DNA from: Xiphydria camelus
Taxonomy: Eukaryota; Arthropoda; Insecta; Hymenoptera; Xiphydriidae
Assembly: GCA_963678675.1 (NCBI GenBank)
Contig: OY783192.1
Location: 22,386,472 to 22,450,471, forward strand
Length of the DNA stretch: 64,000 bases
Direction of reading: 5' to 3'
Part shown: positions 10,641 through 20,565 of the stretch, one piece after another
How positions within the stretch are numbered: position 1 is the stretch's first letter
Layout of the letters: every line of letters begins with the position of its first letter
The notes under the pieces: generated by a model
The model's input: only the letters and a program-made list of their open reading frames with translations
What the model was told of the DNA's origin: nothing
The model's database searches: none
Position numbers and translations under genes: made by a program

Positions 10641-10890
10641 GCGTCGGCCGCCAATGGGATGCAGTATGCCGGTCGTCGATCGGTGCGGTGCAAGCCAGTC
10701 GAGCAGAGGCCCGTCAACCCGTTTGGCCGGCGTTGCAAGCCAGTCGAATAGACCATTACATATCGTCGGCTTCACATGATTACCCCATGACGGAAAAAAC
10801 TCCACGACAATTTATATCGGCCGCCAACGGGATTTAGTATGCTATCGATCGTCTATCGGTGCGTTGCAAGTCAGCCGAGCAGCCCAGCAT
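10641..10890. repeat. GC-rich ~70-bp repeat units
   Basis: A unit with TCGGCCGCCAAYGGGAT followed by CGATCGGTGC and GCAAGCCAGTCGAGCAG appears near 10644 and 10818. A related form at 12649-12726 is followed by the same GTTTGGCCGGCGT word (10725 and 12790). It is a dispersed repeat of unknown class, and the open frames across it are fortuitous. Confidence 0.5.
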
Positions 10891-11055
10891 ATTATTAAAT
10901 AGCGTCTGCTTCTATTACCATAACAGAAAAAATTCTACGACAATCTATATCCTCCTCCTTCTCCACCTCCACCTCTTCCTCCTACTTCACCAACTCCTAC
11001 AGGAGTTTATTTCTTTTGACCGGTTTTTGCCATAATGCCATAATATAACTATATA
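10891..11055. other. Pyrimidine-rich low-complexity stretch
   Basis: CCTCCTCCTTCTCCACC-type sequence lies at about 10950-10990 within AT-rich DNA. No gene was seen. Confidence 0.5.
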
Positions 11056-11969
11056 GGGTAAAGTCGGTAAATACGCCCCACATTTCAAAAAAAAATCATA
11101 ACTCGAGGAATTTGAAACAAACTTTATTTTAAAAAACAACACAAATTTGGCAGGACATTACACTTCTTAAAAAAAATAAAAATACGACAAAAATTATCAA
11201 ATAGCTTCTACAAAAAATAAAAAACCATTCACGTCAAATGGGGCGTATTACCTACCCCAGGGGGAAATACGCCCCATATACTTAATCGCCTTCTGCAGAT
11301 AAATTTTTGGCACAAACATCACAAACTGTGACATGGGAGGTGCACGTTTCATGTAGCCATCCACGACATGCTGTGCATTGAATCCAGTCCACTTTGGACT
11401 TCGTGGTGTAATAGTGGTCTCGACATTTGACACAAATATCTTCCGCCTCGTCAGAGAGTTCGTCCGACGATTCCAAAGGTAGACACATCTCAGAATTTGA
11501 TGACGACTCCGAATTTTGACTCTTCTGGCCTTTTTCTGCATTCCCTGTACATCTTTTATGATTGGCTGGCTCTAGGTGGGGCGTATTTCCAAAACCGGGG
11601 GGAAATACGCCCCACCGTTTAAATCTCCACACGCTACAGGTGCTAACAATCTACATGTTTCAGTTTTTAGTTTAATAAACGTACTTTCTGACGCCGTACT
11701 TGAAACTTACAAAATACACAATCACAACTCAATAATTCGGTATCTATAAACTTACGAGCAAATTTGTAGTACTCAAAGACACCAAATTATTCACAAAACA
11801 AATTTTATTTCCATAACGCTAGCTGAAATCTTAATAAGTGCGCGAGTTCTCTGGTAAGACACAGACATTTGACTGATGACTACCACCTCAGCGACATATA
11901 CCGACGCATAATGTAGTTTCCATGTACTGGGGCGTATTTCCCCCCGGGGCGTATTTACCGACTTTACCC
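11056..11969 (-). mobile_element. Pogo-like element 3, copy 2, 914 bp
   Basis: It has the same terminal repeats, the same internal palindromes and the same length as the copy at 7787-8700, with TA on both sides (11054-11055 and 11970-11971). Only scattered single-base differences were seen by eye, so the family moved recently. Confidence 0.85.
11282..11580 (-). CDS. PHD-finger C-terminal exon of a pogo-like transposase (copy 2)
   Basis: This is the second copy of the C4-H-C3 finger, with all eight ligands present (CVKC, CTAC, HETC, CDVC). It differs from copy 1 by a few substitutions (TSHV against TSHG) and by a stop that comes three codons later (NLSAEGD). As in copy 1, no HTH or catalytic domain is present, and the upstream open frame to 11632 is translated palindrome. 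Confidence 0.6.
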
Positions 11970-12139
11970 TACATACATATATACCTACATAATATACACA
12001 AAAGAATGGTTAGTGCTCATTTACGTAGGAAATAGGCGTTCGGAATTAAGTAAAATCACTGTGTTCTCACTACAAACAATATTCTTTATCAGAATGCGCT
12101 TGGAAGAAACTCTTTCACACTCTCCACGGAACTAACTAA
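11970..12139. other. Short unassigned spacer
   Basis: AT-rich DNA with no recognised feature. Confidence 0.4.
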
Positions 12140-12142
12140 TGC

Positions 12143-12391
12143 CGGCCATACATGCTACGGTCTATCGTACGGTCCACCGTACGGTGGCAGACCTGCGCAG
12201 GCAAACTGGAGCGTGTATGGGGAGCGATGGCAGACCTGCACAGGCGACCGGAGCAAGATCGAAAATCGGTTCTTTTTAGCGCGACCGTACGGTGAAACTG
12301 AAGGACCTCTCCGGTATACCGAACCGTTCCATACACGCTGCGGCAGACCTGCGCAGGCAGACCGTACGGTAGACAGTAGCATCTATGGCCT
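12143..12391. mobile_element. 249-bp MITE with GGCCATACATGCTAC termini
   Basis: The left end GGCCATACATGCTACGGTC and the right end, read inverted as GGCCATAGATGCTACTGTC, form TIRs that extend into CGTACGGTC words. TGC on each side (12140-12142 and 12392-12394) is a possible 3-bp target duplication. GCAGACCTGCGCAGGC occurs inside near both ends. The short frames are TIR translations. Confidence 0.65.
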
Positions 12392-12902
12392 TGCATAAAA
12401 GAGCATACGGGGATCATGATATGGACCATCGATGACTGGTTTCTTTCTTTCGTCCTCAGTAGAAATCCGACACTGCGTCGCCTCATGAGCGGTGGAATGG
12501 GGCACGGTCGAGAGCGTTGAGTGAGGCAGGGTGGAGAGCGCTAAAGTGTGTATTTCGTTACACGTCGCGCGATTTCACTACCCTCAGCAAAGAAGTTTCA
12601 CTTTAAACACACAGTTTTCCTTCAAAATATTTCCCGTCCTCTGCAGCGCGTCGGTCACCAATCGGCTGTAGTACCTATAGGTACTATCGGTCGTCGTTCA
12701 GCGCGCTGCAAGCCAGCCAAGCAGATTACTATACGGTAATTTTGTATTACATCATGGGTCACACACGGTTGGCAGGCCCGTCTACCCGTTTGGCCGGCGT
12801 TTTATCGAATTCGAGCGGCGCGAGATAAGTCCGTTGACCGACCGCCGTCCCCTACAAACTTGAGGGAGCGCCGCGATAGCGGCGTGGGAGCAATACCCCC
12901 TA
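12392..12902. repeat. Mixed repeat fragments
   Basis: This holds the inverted copy (12468-12486) of the GACGCAG word from 386-404 and one unit of the 10.6-10.9 kb repeat (12649-12726). No gene was seen. Confidence 0.4.
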
Positions 12903-13394
12903 GGGTAGAGGCACCGGTTTTAGCCACTGAACCAGTTTTAGCCATTTCCGACTTTACTTTGTTTTAAATAAGGCCAATGACATGCAATTTGCCAAATAAA
13001 GTTTTCATTTTCCGCCTCATATTGTTACCAACTGAATTCGAAATGCGCTCGTCTCTTTTTTCCCACCATAAATATGTAAATGCCGGGTACCTCTGATAAG
13101 GTTGTGAATTTGACTGATCCTTAAGAGTTTTGTTAAGAAATTCGCTATTCAAATGTGCCAGCAATTTTCACATAACGCAACTGCCAGGGGGACAATTTTG
13201 ATTTTATTACATATGTAGGTAAGTTCCTACTCTAGCTTATTTTTCATAATTTAGAGGAAATTTTTGTTCTAACCTAATAACATTAAGATGGCTATAAATG
13301 GAGCGGCAAAATAGTGGTTTTCCTAGTTTTAGTCACAAAATGGCTAAAACTGGCGCTTGAGTTTCACCAGTTATAGCCACCTTGGGTACCTACT

Positions 13395-14395
13395 GTTAGT
13401 GCAGAGCAGAAGAAAACAGTTTCAGAAATATTGCAAGATGTTTGGAAATGGCCCGATTCATCCGTAACGACAAAAAGAAAACGAAATACCCTTAAATTAC
13501 ACAGACCGACAAATTTCTGACCCAGAAACTTGACCTTGTGTGCCCGAAGGATTTTGATACGCTGAATCCGAATCTGGCTTCAGATTTAACCCTATACGTC
13601 AGATTTTCGAGATATCCTAACCTAAAAGTGCGAAAAACACGCTTTTCTGCTAAATTCGGGGTTATGTATCATCGCGAATAAATTTTTTTTCTAAAAACGG
13701 ATGGCGCCTTTTTAAAGCAGCACTCTTACCCTTTAAAACCATGTCTCCAAATTTTGTATATCATTTTTTTTCATTGAGATATCTATGATTGAAACTAATA
13801 AGTACTTTCGCTATTTCAATACAGCATTGGGTCACATGCAATTTCCTTAACTCCCAACCCTGTAACCTAGGAGTGTATAACCTAAGTCCATTAAAACTCA
13901 AATTTCCTCAACCCCCCAACCCTGACATATTACATATAGAAAAGACTGATATAATATATCGGTTCATTTGAAAAATTGCATGTGACCCAATGCTGTACCT
14001 ATTGAAATAGCGAAAGTACCTAGTTTAAATCATAGATATCTCAATGAAAAAAAATGATATACAAAATTTGGAGATATGGTTTTAAAGGGTAAGAGTGCTG
14101 CTTTAGAAAGGCGTTATCGGTTTGTGGAAAAAAAAATTATTCGCGATGATACATAATCCCGAATTTAGCAGAAAAGCGTGTTTTTCGCACTTTTAGGTTA
14201 GGATATCTCGAAAACCTGACGTATAGGGTTAATTCTGAGGCCGGATTCGGATTCAGCGTACCAAAATCCTTCGGGCACATAATGTCCTGTTTCTGGGTTA
14301 GGGCTTTCGTTAAATTTTGTCGGCCTGTGTTACCTTCAGTATTAACTTCTGACAAATGGCTTGAGATTGTAAAAGCACGAGATATACTTACTATA
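13395..14395 (+). pseudogene. Pogo-like transposase linker fragment split by an insertion
   Basis: Left of the insertion the frame reads VSEILQDVWKWPDSS and KRKRNTLK(L). Right of it the frame resumes PSVLTSDKWLEIVKAR. With the insertion and one copy of the TTA duplication removed, the two halves join in frame. Lysine-rich tracts followed by an LTSDKW motif are typical of the segment after the DDE domain in insect pogo/Tigger-like transposases. No catalytic residues remain. The piece shows directly that the insertion came after the transposase had integrated. Confidence 0.55.
13500..14329. mobile_element. 830-bp palindromic element with TTA target duplication
   Basis: TIRs CACAGACCGACAAA and the complement of CACAGGCCGACAAAATTT are flanked by TTA (13497-13499 and 14330-14332), a 3-bp TWA duplication of the PIF/Harbinger kind. 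The arms are long, roughly 13500-13835 and 13975-14329. The loop near 13840-13970 carries CCCAACCCT words. No protein was found. Confidence 0.75.
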
Positions 14396-14785
14396 TAGAC
14401 TTCTTTTTGATACATTATGTCTTCTGTATTTTCGGATATTTAATATACGTTTCTTAAAATTGTTTTATTTTATTTTATGCCTTCATTAACATTAATAATA
14501 TTAGTAAAACGTAACTGGCAGGTGGTGGCTATATTTGGTGCGTTCATGTGGCTATATCTAGAGCAAAATGGCTAAAACCGGTAGATATAGCAATTGTGGA
14601 CCTATTTATTTTTTATACACCATTCTATATTCAGCATCTCTTTCTTTTCTCCGACTGGAATTCCCTTAATGTGTCCTCTATTTACGTTTAGTTTACGCGA
14701 AGGAAATAACTTAGAAATACGTATAAAATGCAATAGTGAATCTTGTAACTTCGTTAAAGTGGCTATAACCGGTGCCTCTACCCTA

Positions 14786-14935
14786 GTATTATATAAAATA
14801 GTTTTTTCATAAATGCGTGGACAAAACCGTGTCGCCAAAACCCTCGGCGATCTTGGGGCCCGATGCGCGGAGCCAGATACTTACCCCCCGGGGGTTGGGG
14901 AGCATAGCTAGTACATACAAATAAATGTACTACTA
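14786..14935. other. Short unassigned spacer
   Basis: Mixed composition with a CCCCCCGGGGGTTGGGG run near 14884. No feature was recognised. Confidence 0.4.
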
Positions 14936-15405
14936 GCCCAGTAACTTTAGTTTCACTTCTCAAAAATTCGGACCAAGTTGGATTTTTGCATACACCTTCA
15001 TTGAATCATTATAAATAACGTGTAAAAAATTCCCATTGATATCATGTACGCTTCAAAAGTTATACGGGGGTCAAAGGTTAAAAAATTGGTTTTTCGTTAT
15101 TATCTCGCTTGCGATTGGTCGGATGATAATTTTTGTGGTTACAAATGTTGTAGATAAAGAAATACTCTACAAAAAAGGTTCTGTATATTTTCCACGTAGG
15201 AGTTACCGTTTCCACGTTATACGCCGCACGAAGAGTCAACGTGATGAAATAGTGCTGCAATAGCAGATGAGTCATAAAGCGTCAAAGTCAACAACCTCGA
15301 GGCGCAGTAGGGATCATCTGTCACGTATTATAAAACAAGTATTTCGTCGCACGATAGATGGAATTCTGAAGGTCGGCTCGTTCTTTTTAATAGCATCGAT
15401 TATAA

Positions 15406-15506
15406 ATTAATTTAACTTAACTTTCATTAGGTAATAATCAGGCCAAACATCCCCAAGAATAGCTACACGTCTGCTTATTACCTAATGAAAGTTAGGTCTA
15501 ATTAAT
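15406..15506. repeat. 32-bp hairpin inside the 14.9-17.3 kb element
   Basis: The arms at 15406-15437 and 15475-15506 share an exact core of AACTTTCATTAGGTAATAA and are separated by 37 bp. It could be a tiny MITE or a structured leader. Confidence 0.6.
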
Positions 15507-16200
15507 TTTAAACTACTACAGGCAACAGAAGTATTATCTTAAGAATCGGTTATAAATACCTCGCCGACCTGGAGTTAATCTCGCCATCGGCAAAGGAGTA
15601 CAATTTGACGAACGTAGGTCGCGAATATCGTGGCCTCGCACTTGTCCCGGAAAGATTAATTACCTGACGGTGTTCGGAAAAGTCCGTCTTTTGCAGAACC
15701 TCATTAATCGATTCCGTTATAATTCGAACGTTAATTCAGCCTTGTAAGGAGAAATGACAAATTCAATTGATGACTAATCGGCTCCTCGATCCTTTCCCAA
15801 CTTTCACCAGACTCGCGGGAGAGCATGGGCTCAGTTATACTGTCCAGGGTCGACCTATCATAAATTCAGCCTTTTTTTATGCACGCCCGCGTGTCCTTGA
15901 ACCGCGCCACGGAACGTTGACACATCTGTGTCTCTCGGAAGACTTTCTGCCACCTTTTTCCTTATTTTCACATTTTCTCGGAACTTTCCTCTCCTCTCGC
16001 GGAATGGAAAAAAACCACCCTTGCCGAAGCGTACCCCCGCCTTGCAAGCCGCGTCTCTTTATCAGTCTCTTCGAAATCGGCAACTCGTACACATCCTTTT
16101 TTTGAGCTCGAGTCTCCGTCGAAGTCTTCACCTGAGCGATTTCAATTTATAAGCGACGTCGGACGTTTTGTTTCGGGTGTAATGTAGAACAATTATTCGA

Positions 16201-16939
16201 ATGGCGGGTGATTGCTTTATTTGTGGTAAATCCCTTTCGGTCGGCGATACCGTGGTTGTTGAGCGTGGTTTAAAAACTGTGATAAATGCTAGTGTCGACA
16301 GAAATGATGGACACTTTGAATATTTAAATAATGTGAATTGTGTGACTATCCATATTGACTGTCGCAAAGAGTATACTCGAAAGAGTAGCATTACGGCATT
16401 CAAAAGACAGCAAGATAAAGCCAAGGCTAGTACATCACAGAGATCTCCACGGAAATTACGTGTAAGTACTTTTGATTATAAGAAATTGTGCTTTTTTTTG
16501 CGGAGAAGAAGCTAATGAGCACATTGAGAAAAGAAAAAGGCAAGAGCTAAGGAGAAATATAAAGCAAGTAAGCACCATTTCAATGAAGGACTCAGTTATT
16601 AAAATGGCAGAAGATCGTGATGACAGTTACGGAAGAACTGTCAAAAATCGAATTCTTTTTGAACATGATTTAGTTGCCGCTGAGGCTAGATATCACGGTG
16701 ACTGTTTTGTATCATTTTCTAAAAAGAGAACGGGAGGTAAAGCAGGTCGTCCATTGGACGAAAATGTCTCATCAGCAATGGAAGACATATTTTATTATAT
16801 AGAAAATAATGAAGATTGCCAGTTTACGTTGACCGAGTTAAAAAAAGTTGTTGTCGGTTTAGTACCACATGACGCAACAATTATAGCGAAATTAATAGAA
16901 CGTTATGGGGTGGTGGGGAAACGAATGTATAACTATTAA
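16201..16939 (+). pseudogene. Unidentified transposon protein, N-terminal part, frameshifted
   Basis: The ATG at 16201 begins MAGDCFICGKSLSVGDTVVV, with a CxxC pair and a later H-x3-C (IHIDC). This breaks at a run of eight T near 16491. One frame over, it continues CAFFCGEEANEHIEKRKRQE, with a second CxxC and an H-x3-C (YHGDC) further on. The last part (KAGRPLDENV...LTELKKVVVGL) ends at 16939, where the right TIR begins, so the rest of the protein is gone. I recognise this as a pattern common in insect and marine-invertebrate transposon-associated proteins, but I cannot name the family. The two Cys/His clusters suggest zinc binding. Confidence 0.55.
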
Positions 16940-17274
16940 AGCACTATTTCATCACGGTGACTCTTTGTGCGGCGTATATTGTGGAAACGGTAACTCGTAC
17001 GTGGAAAATGTAAAGAACTTTTTTATACAGTATTTTTGTATCTACAACTTTCGTAACCACAAGAATTATCGTCCGACTAATCGTAAGCGAGATAATAACG
17101 AAAAACCAATTTTTTGACCTTTGACCCCCGTATAACTTTTGAAGCGTACACGATATCGATGGGGATTTTTTACACGTAATTTATAATGCTTCAATGAAGG
17201 TGTATGCAAAAATCCGGCTTGGTCCGAATTTTTGAGAAGTAACCCCCTATTTTCCGCCTTAAGTTACTGGGCTA

Positions 17275-17410
17275 TACTGCCCACTTGTCAAGCAAGATAC
17301 GGCCCGGGGCAGGGACCATATGTGGCAGGGGCCGTCGCGGACGGGGTTCATCGCTTCCGATCCTTTCTGTCAAATGACGGGACGGTCATAAAGACTAAAG
17401 TCTGTGTTCT
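17275..17410. other. GC-rich spacer
   Basis: Apparently single-copy GC-rich sequence lies between two TIR elements. No gene was seen. Confidence 0.35.
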
Positions 17411-18672
17411 GTCGCACTATGGTTTCTGGGACCTATTTGCTCGGCCAAAATTAATAAAAACGTGTGATGATATATTTAGCCATGGAAACTATTTCCTGTA
17501 CTTAGAATATAAATTTTTAAGGCTATATTTATTGGGATAATCACTAAAAATATATACAGGGCGATTCGCAAATATATATATTTATTTATTTTTAATAAAA
17601 GTTCTATGTATCATTTTATAATTCTAATTCGTCTAATTGTTCATTAGACAGTATTTCTTCTAGATCTTCTTTTCGTTCTTCTTGCTTGGACTTTAGAAAA
17701 TCAGAATGTGAGTGTATCAACATAATATGAAGCACTTCGGAGGGAACATTTAATTTCCGCTGTCGGTTGAGACGTTTTTGTAAATTTATACTTGAAATTA
17801 TAGGATCAGAAGTATCCATGGCTTTGTTAAATATATCATCTAAATTATCCTCCCTATTAGTTTTTCGAGCGTGATGTTGCCTGTCATGTTTACAAAGTTT
17901 ATTTCTCGCTTCCGATGTCTCTTTCCCAAAGTATCCTACAGGCAGTATCGCATTTTCTATTGTTTGCCTGCCATGTACCAGAACTTTATGTACTATTACG
18001 GGCATTGGATACCAAGAGTATTTAGAGATATACAACGTACCGTTGGAATAACAATGTTCTTCAAATTTTTGTGGGTTTATTTCATATTGACAGGAGAGAC
18101 AAATCAAAATGACTAAATTCTTAAACCGGTGCATGACTGTAAACAAAATTAAATATCAGGTAAGGGCGCAAGTGACCACAAAAAACTTATACACACACTT
18201 CAAGAGCAATAAATAATGTATTGGTTCTTCAAAAAAACCCGCCAAATCCCGCCAAATTTTTATAAGTCACTTCAAATATTTGGATTTATTTTTGCACAGA
18301 ACGACAATGCATATATTATAATTTCTGTACACTTAACACAATAATTATGACATTTTAATGTAATACAGGTTAAGCACATACCCATAGGATAACGCAGAAA
18401 AAAACAGTTTTTAGTACTGTTCCACTGCACACTAATGACACGCTTAACAATTTGCTGTTTCCGCGAGGACGTACACAGGCTAACTGAAATATTATAACAC
18501 TTGCCCGACCGTTCTCAGGTAAAAAGGGGCGCGTAAGAACGAGCGCAGGTAAGAAATGTGATACTTTGAAATGTTTACTTTACCCCCCGTATGCAAATGT
18601 ACCATTTTTTAGAATCGAAAAATTGGAGTTTGGCCAAAAAATCGGGCCACAGAAACCATAGTGCGTCGTACC
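17411..18672 (-). mobile_element. 1.26-kb TIR element carrying a 176-codon ORF
   Basis: GTCGCACTATGGTTTCTG at 17411 recurs inverted at the right end near 18672, followed on both sides by a GGCCAAA word. Between them lies one intact minus-strand ORF. No target duplication is clear, so the ends are provisional. Confidence 0.5.
17616..18146 (-). CDS. Unidentified transposon-associated protein, 176 aa
   Basis: An intact frame with an ATG start (MFTVMHRFKN) runs through WYPMPVIVHKVLVHG, LPVGYFGKETSEARNKLCKH and a DPIISSINLQKR segment to a glutamate-rich tail (EERKEDLEEILSNEQLDELE). I recall similar VHKxLxHG...LPxGxxxExxxEARNK patterns in uncharacterised transposon-linked ORFs of insects, but I cannot give a family or function. 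A minus-strand AATAAA lies about 20-40 bp past the stop (near 17577-17601). The first residues may be intronic or 5' UTR, because the family pattern starts only around residue 18. No membrane segment or catalytic motif is evident. Confidence 0.5.
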   Translation of the reverse strand: MFTVMHRFKNLVILICLSCQYEINPQKFEEHCYSNGTLYISKYSWYPMPVIVHKVLVHGRQTIENAILPVGYFGKETSEARNKLCKHDRQHHARKTNREDNLDDIFNKAMDTSDPIISSINLQKRLNRQRKLNVPSEVLHIMLIHSHSDFLKSKQEERKEDLEEILSNEQLDELEL

Positions 18673-19040
18673 CCTTTTCCGGAAATGGTTAATTAACAGA
18701 CGGATCGAAATAAGCCGTTTCCCGCAATACCTATTCTAATAAACAATGTTCCGTCTTTGCGGGACGGACTACGCGCCAAATTAATCTTGTGTGGTGGGTT
18801 TAGAATGAATAAAATGAACCCACTTTACCGATTGAAAGATTAATCCTAGTGTGCGATCGTGATACTAAGCGGTATGAATTAATATTAAAAATTCCGACTA
18901 CCGTTTGTAGGATTTTTTCCCGCTATTTCGCCTTTTTCGGTTTTCGTTAGTAGCCTGGACTATTATGTCTGGTAACCAACAGAAAAAGTTACGGTACTAA
19001 GTTAAAAAAATAAATGCATCAAAACTAAAAATAATAGAAA
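18673..19040. other. Unassigned interval
   Basis: Mixed AT-rich sequence. No open frame or repeat was recognised. Confidence 0.4.
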
Positions 19041-19633
19041 GCTAACACCCGAAACGATTAGTTATTTAATAAGAAAAATTTCGCGTCGATATAGTTCACC
19101 TAATGGCGCGAAAATATAGCGTGAAATCAAAATGCAATAGATGGCCTGTAGGTACACGTATTTTTCAATATCCTGGATTTCGCTGAAATCAATGCATGGA
19201 TACTCTATCAGGCAACAACTGGAATAAAGATACCAAGACAGCGTTTCCTGTTACAATTGAGGGGGCTGAAAGTAAAAGGGTTTAAGTGAATTTTTGGTAG
19301 GTCTGAAATAATTGGTTTTAAAGCTAACTTGAAATAAAAAATTCGAGCAATAAATTTAGAAAACTGTGTAAATATTTTAATAATTGAAGTGCAGATAATT
19401 GCAGATGAACTCATCACAGAGTATTACGAATTCCTTGAAGAAGAAAAGGAAAACCTACAAGAAGGAACATCAAGCAGCCCAAGCAATAATTCCCAATCAC
19501 GAAGGAAATGCCAAATAAGATTGTAGGTACCTACACGGATAATAAAACCACTCAAACTTGCATAATTTGTAAGAAATTTGTTTGCGGAAAATGCATGAAA
19601 GAGAAACAAGTCATATGTAAAAAGTGTAATTAA
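19041..19633 (+). pseudogene. piggyBac-type transposase, C-terminal fragment (copy 2)
   Basis: Homologous to 5710-6300 but on the plus strand. KYSVKSKCNRWP, the FLEEEKENLQEGTSS linker and the cysteine-rich tail (CIIC...VCGKC...CKKC) are all recognisable, ending at TAA 19631-19633. In-frame stops replace codons in the RWP region, and frameshifts separate the blocks. The upstream catalytic part is missing here too, so both copies probably descend from the same truncated ancestor. Confidence 0.75.
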
Positions 19634-19689
19634 TTGATTATTTCATTTATAAAAATAAAAATATAGATTTAATTATTTTATTAACCCTT

Positions 19690-20565
19690 TGCACTCGAAA
19701 GTTAATTCTCGAGACCGCACCGCGCCCGTCAAAAAGTAAACCAAACTAGTCAGGCACGGTGCGGCCTCGGTGCGGTGCTGTCGGCGCGGTTAGGTAGGGA
19801 CTACCGTATGTCCGTCTCTGTACTGGCCAGTTTGAAAGTTACCTTCGGATAGGCTTGGTCGGTAATCGAGACATTTACCGTATGTCCGTCTCTGTACTGG
19901 CCAGTTTGAAAGTTACCTTCGGATAGGCTTGGTCGGTACTCGAGGCATTTAATACGGTAGAAGTCGAGTCAGCCGTTAGAGTTGATGTCAATTCAGGAGA
20001 TCGAAGCGTCTAACCTCGAAATTGTGAATTTGTGAATAATGGAAATTACGAAAATAATTATAATTACGGTATAAATGTCTCGATTACCGACCAAGCCTAT
20101 CCGAAGGTAACTTTCAAACTGGCCAGTACAGAGACGGACATACGGTATACCGTAATTATAATTATTTTCGTAATTTCCATTATTCACAAATTCACAATTT
20201 CGAGGTTAGACGCTTCAATCTCACGAATTGACATCAACTCTAACTGCCGACTCGACTTCTACCGTATGAAATGACTCGAGTACCGACCAAGCCTATCCGA
20301 AGATAACTTTCAAACTGGCCAGTACAGAGACTGACATACGGTAGTCGGTTCTATTTCGTTGTGTACGTACGATGCACCTCCAATACACGGCCAAAAACAC
20401 GGTGTAGGCGCGGTGCGGCTATGTAGGCACCGGCTTTTCGCGCCACCGTCACCGATAGTTGACCGACACACGGCCAACAGTCGCTGCGGGCGCGGTGCGG
20501 CCATATCTGTCTCAGCCTTTACGCGACGTTCCACTGGGCAGGCGTGGCCATGCTACTTTTAAAGT
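19690..20565 (+). repeat. GC-rich 3' subterminal region of piggyBac copy 2, split by an insertion
   Basis: GGTGCGGCC and GCGCGG words run to 19801, are interrupted by the element at 19804-20341, then resume as GTCGGTTCTATTTCGTT. The uninterrupted version is seen on the minus strand at 5325-5535. Confidence 0.6.
19804..20341. mobile_element. 538-bp fold-back element, CCGYATG family
   Basis: The ends CCGTATGTCCGTCTCTGTAC and the complement of CCGTATGTCAGTCTCTGTAC are flanked by TA (19802-19803 and 20342-20343). The terminal ~70-bp block is present twice on the left and twice inverted on the right. The arms carry GGAGATCGAAGCGTCTAACC, the word shared with the 30354-31170 element. Confidence 0.75.

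Larger units (their letters stand above)
12903..14783 (+). mobile_element. Pogo-like element 4 (GGTTTTAGCCA family)
   Basis: TIRs GGGTAGAGGCACCGGTTTTA and its near-perfect complement are flanked by TA (12901-12902 and 14784-14785). The terminal word recurs inside as ATGGCTAAAACTGG near 13340 and ATGGCTAAAACCGG near 14568. The element is interrupted by an 830-bp palindromic insertion at 13500-14329 and keeps only a linker fragment of the transposase. Confidence 0.8.
14936..17272 (+). mobile_element. 2.34-kb TIR element with ~330-bp terminal repeats
   Basis: The ends GCCCAGTAACTT and its complement are flanked by TA (14934-14935 and 17273-17274). The TIRs run 14936-15262 and about 16937-17272, with short insertions near the outer end of the right one. 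The interior holds a hairpin (15406-15506), about 600 bp without recognised content, and the N-terminal part of an unidentified zinc-binding protein cut off by the right TIR. The element is an internally truncated derivative; its superfamily is unresolved. Confidence 0.7.

Noticed and set aside
10539..10837. Overlapping frames of 88 and 98 codons in the GC-rich repeat
   Set aside because: Frames on both strands of CpG-rich repeat units without family pattern; a composition effect.
15767..16152. Three overlapping frames of 74-112 codons
   Set aside because: They overlap on both strands, none resembles a family, and the credible gene starts at 16201.
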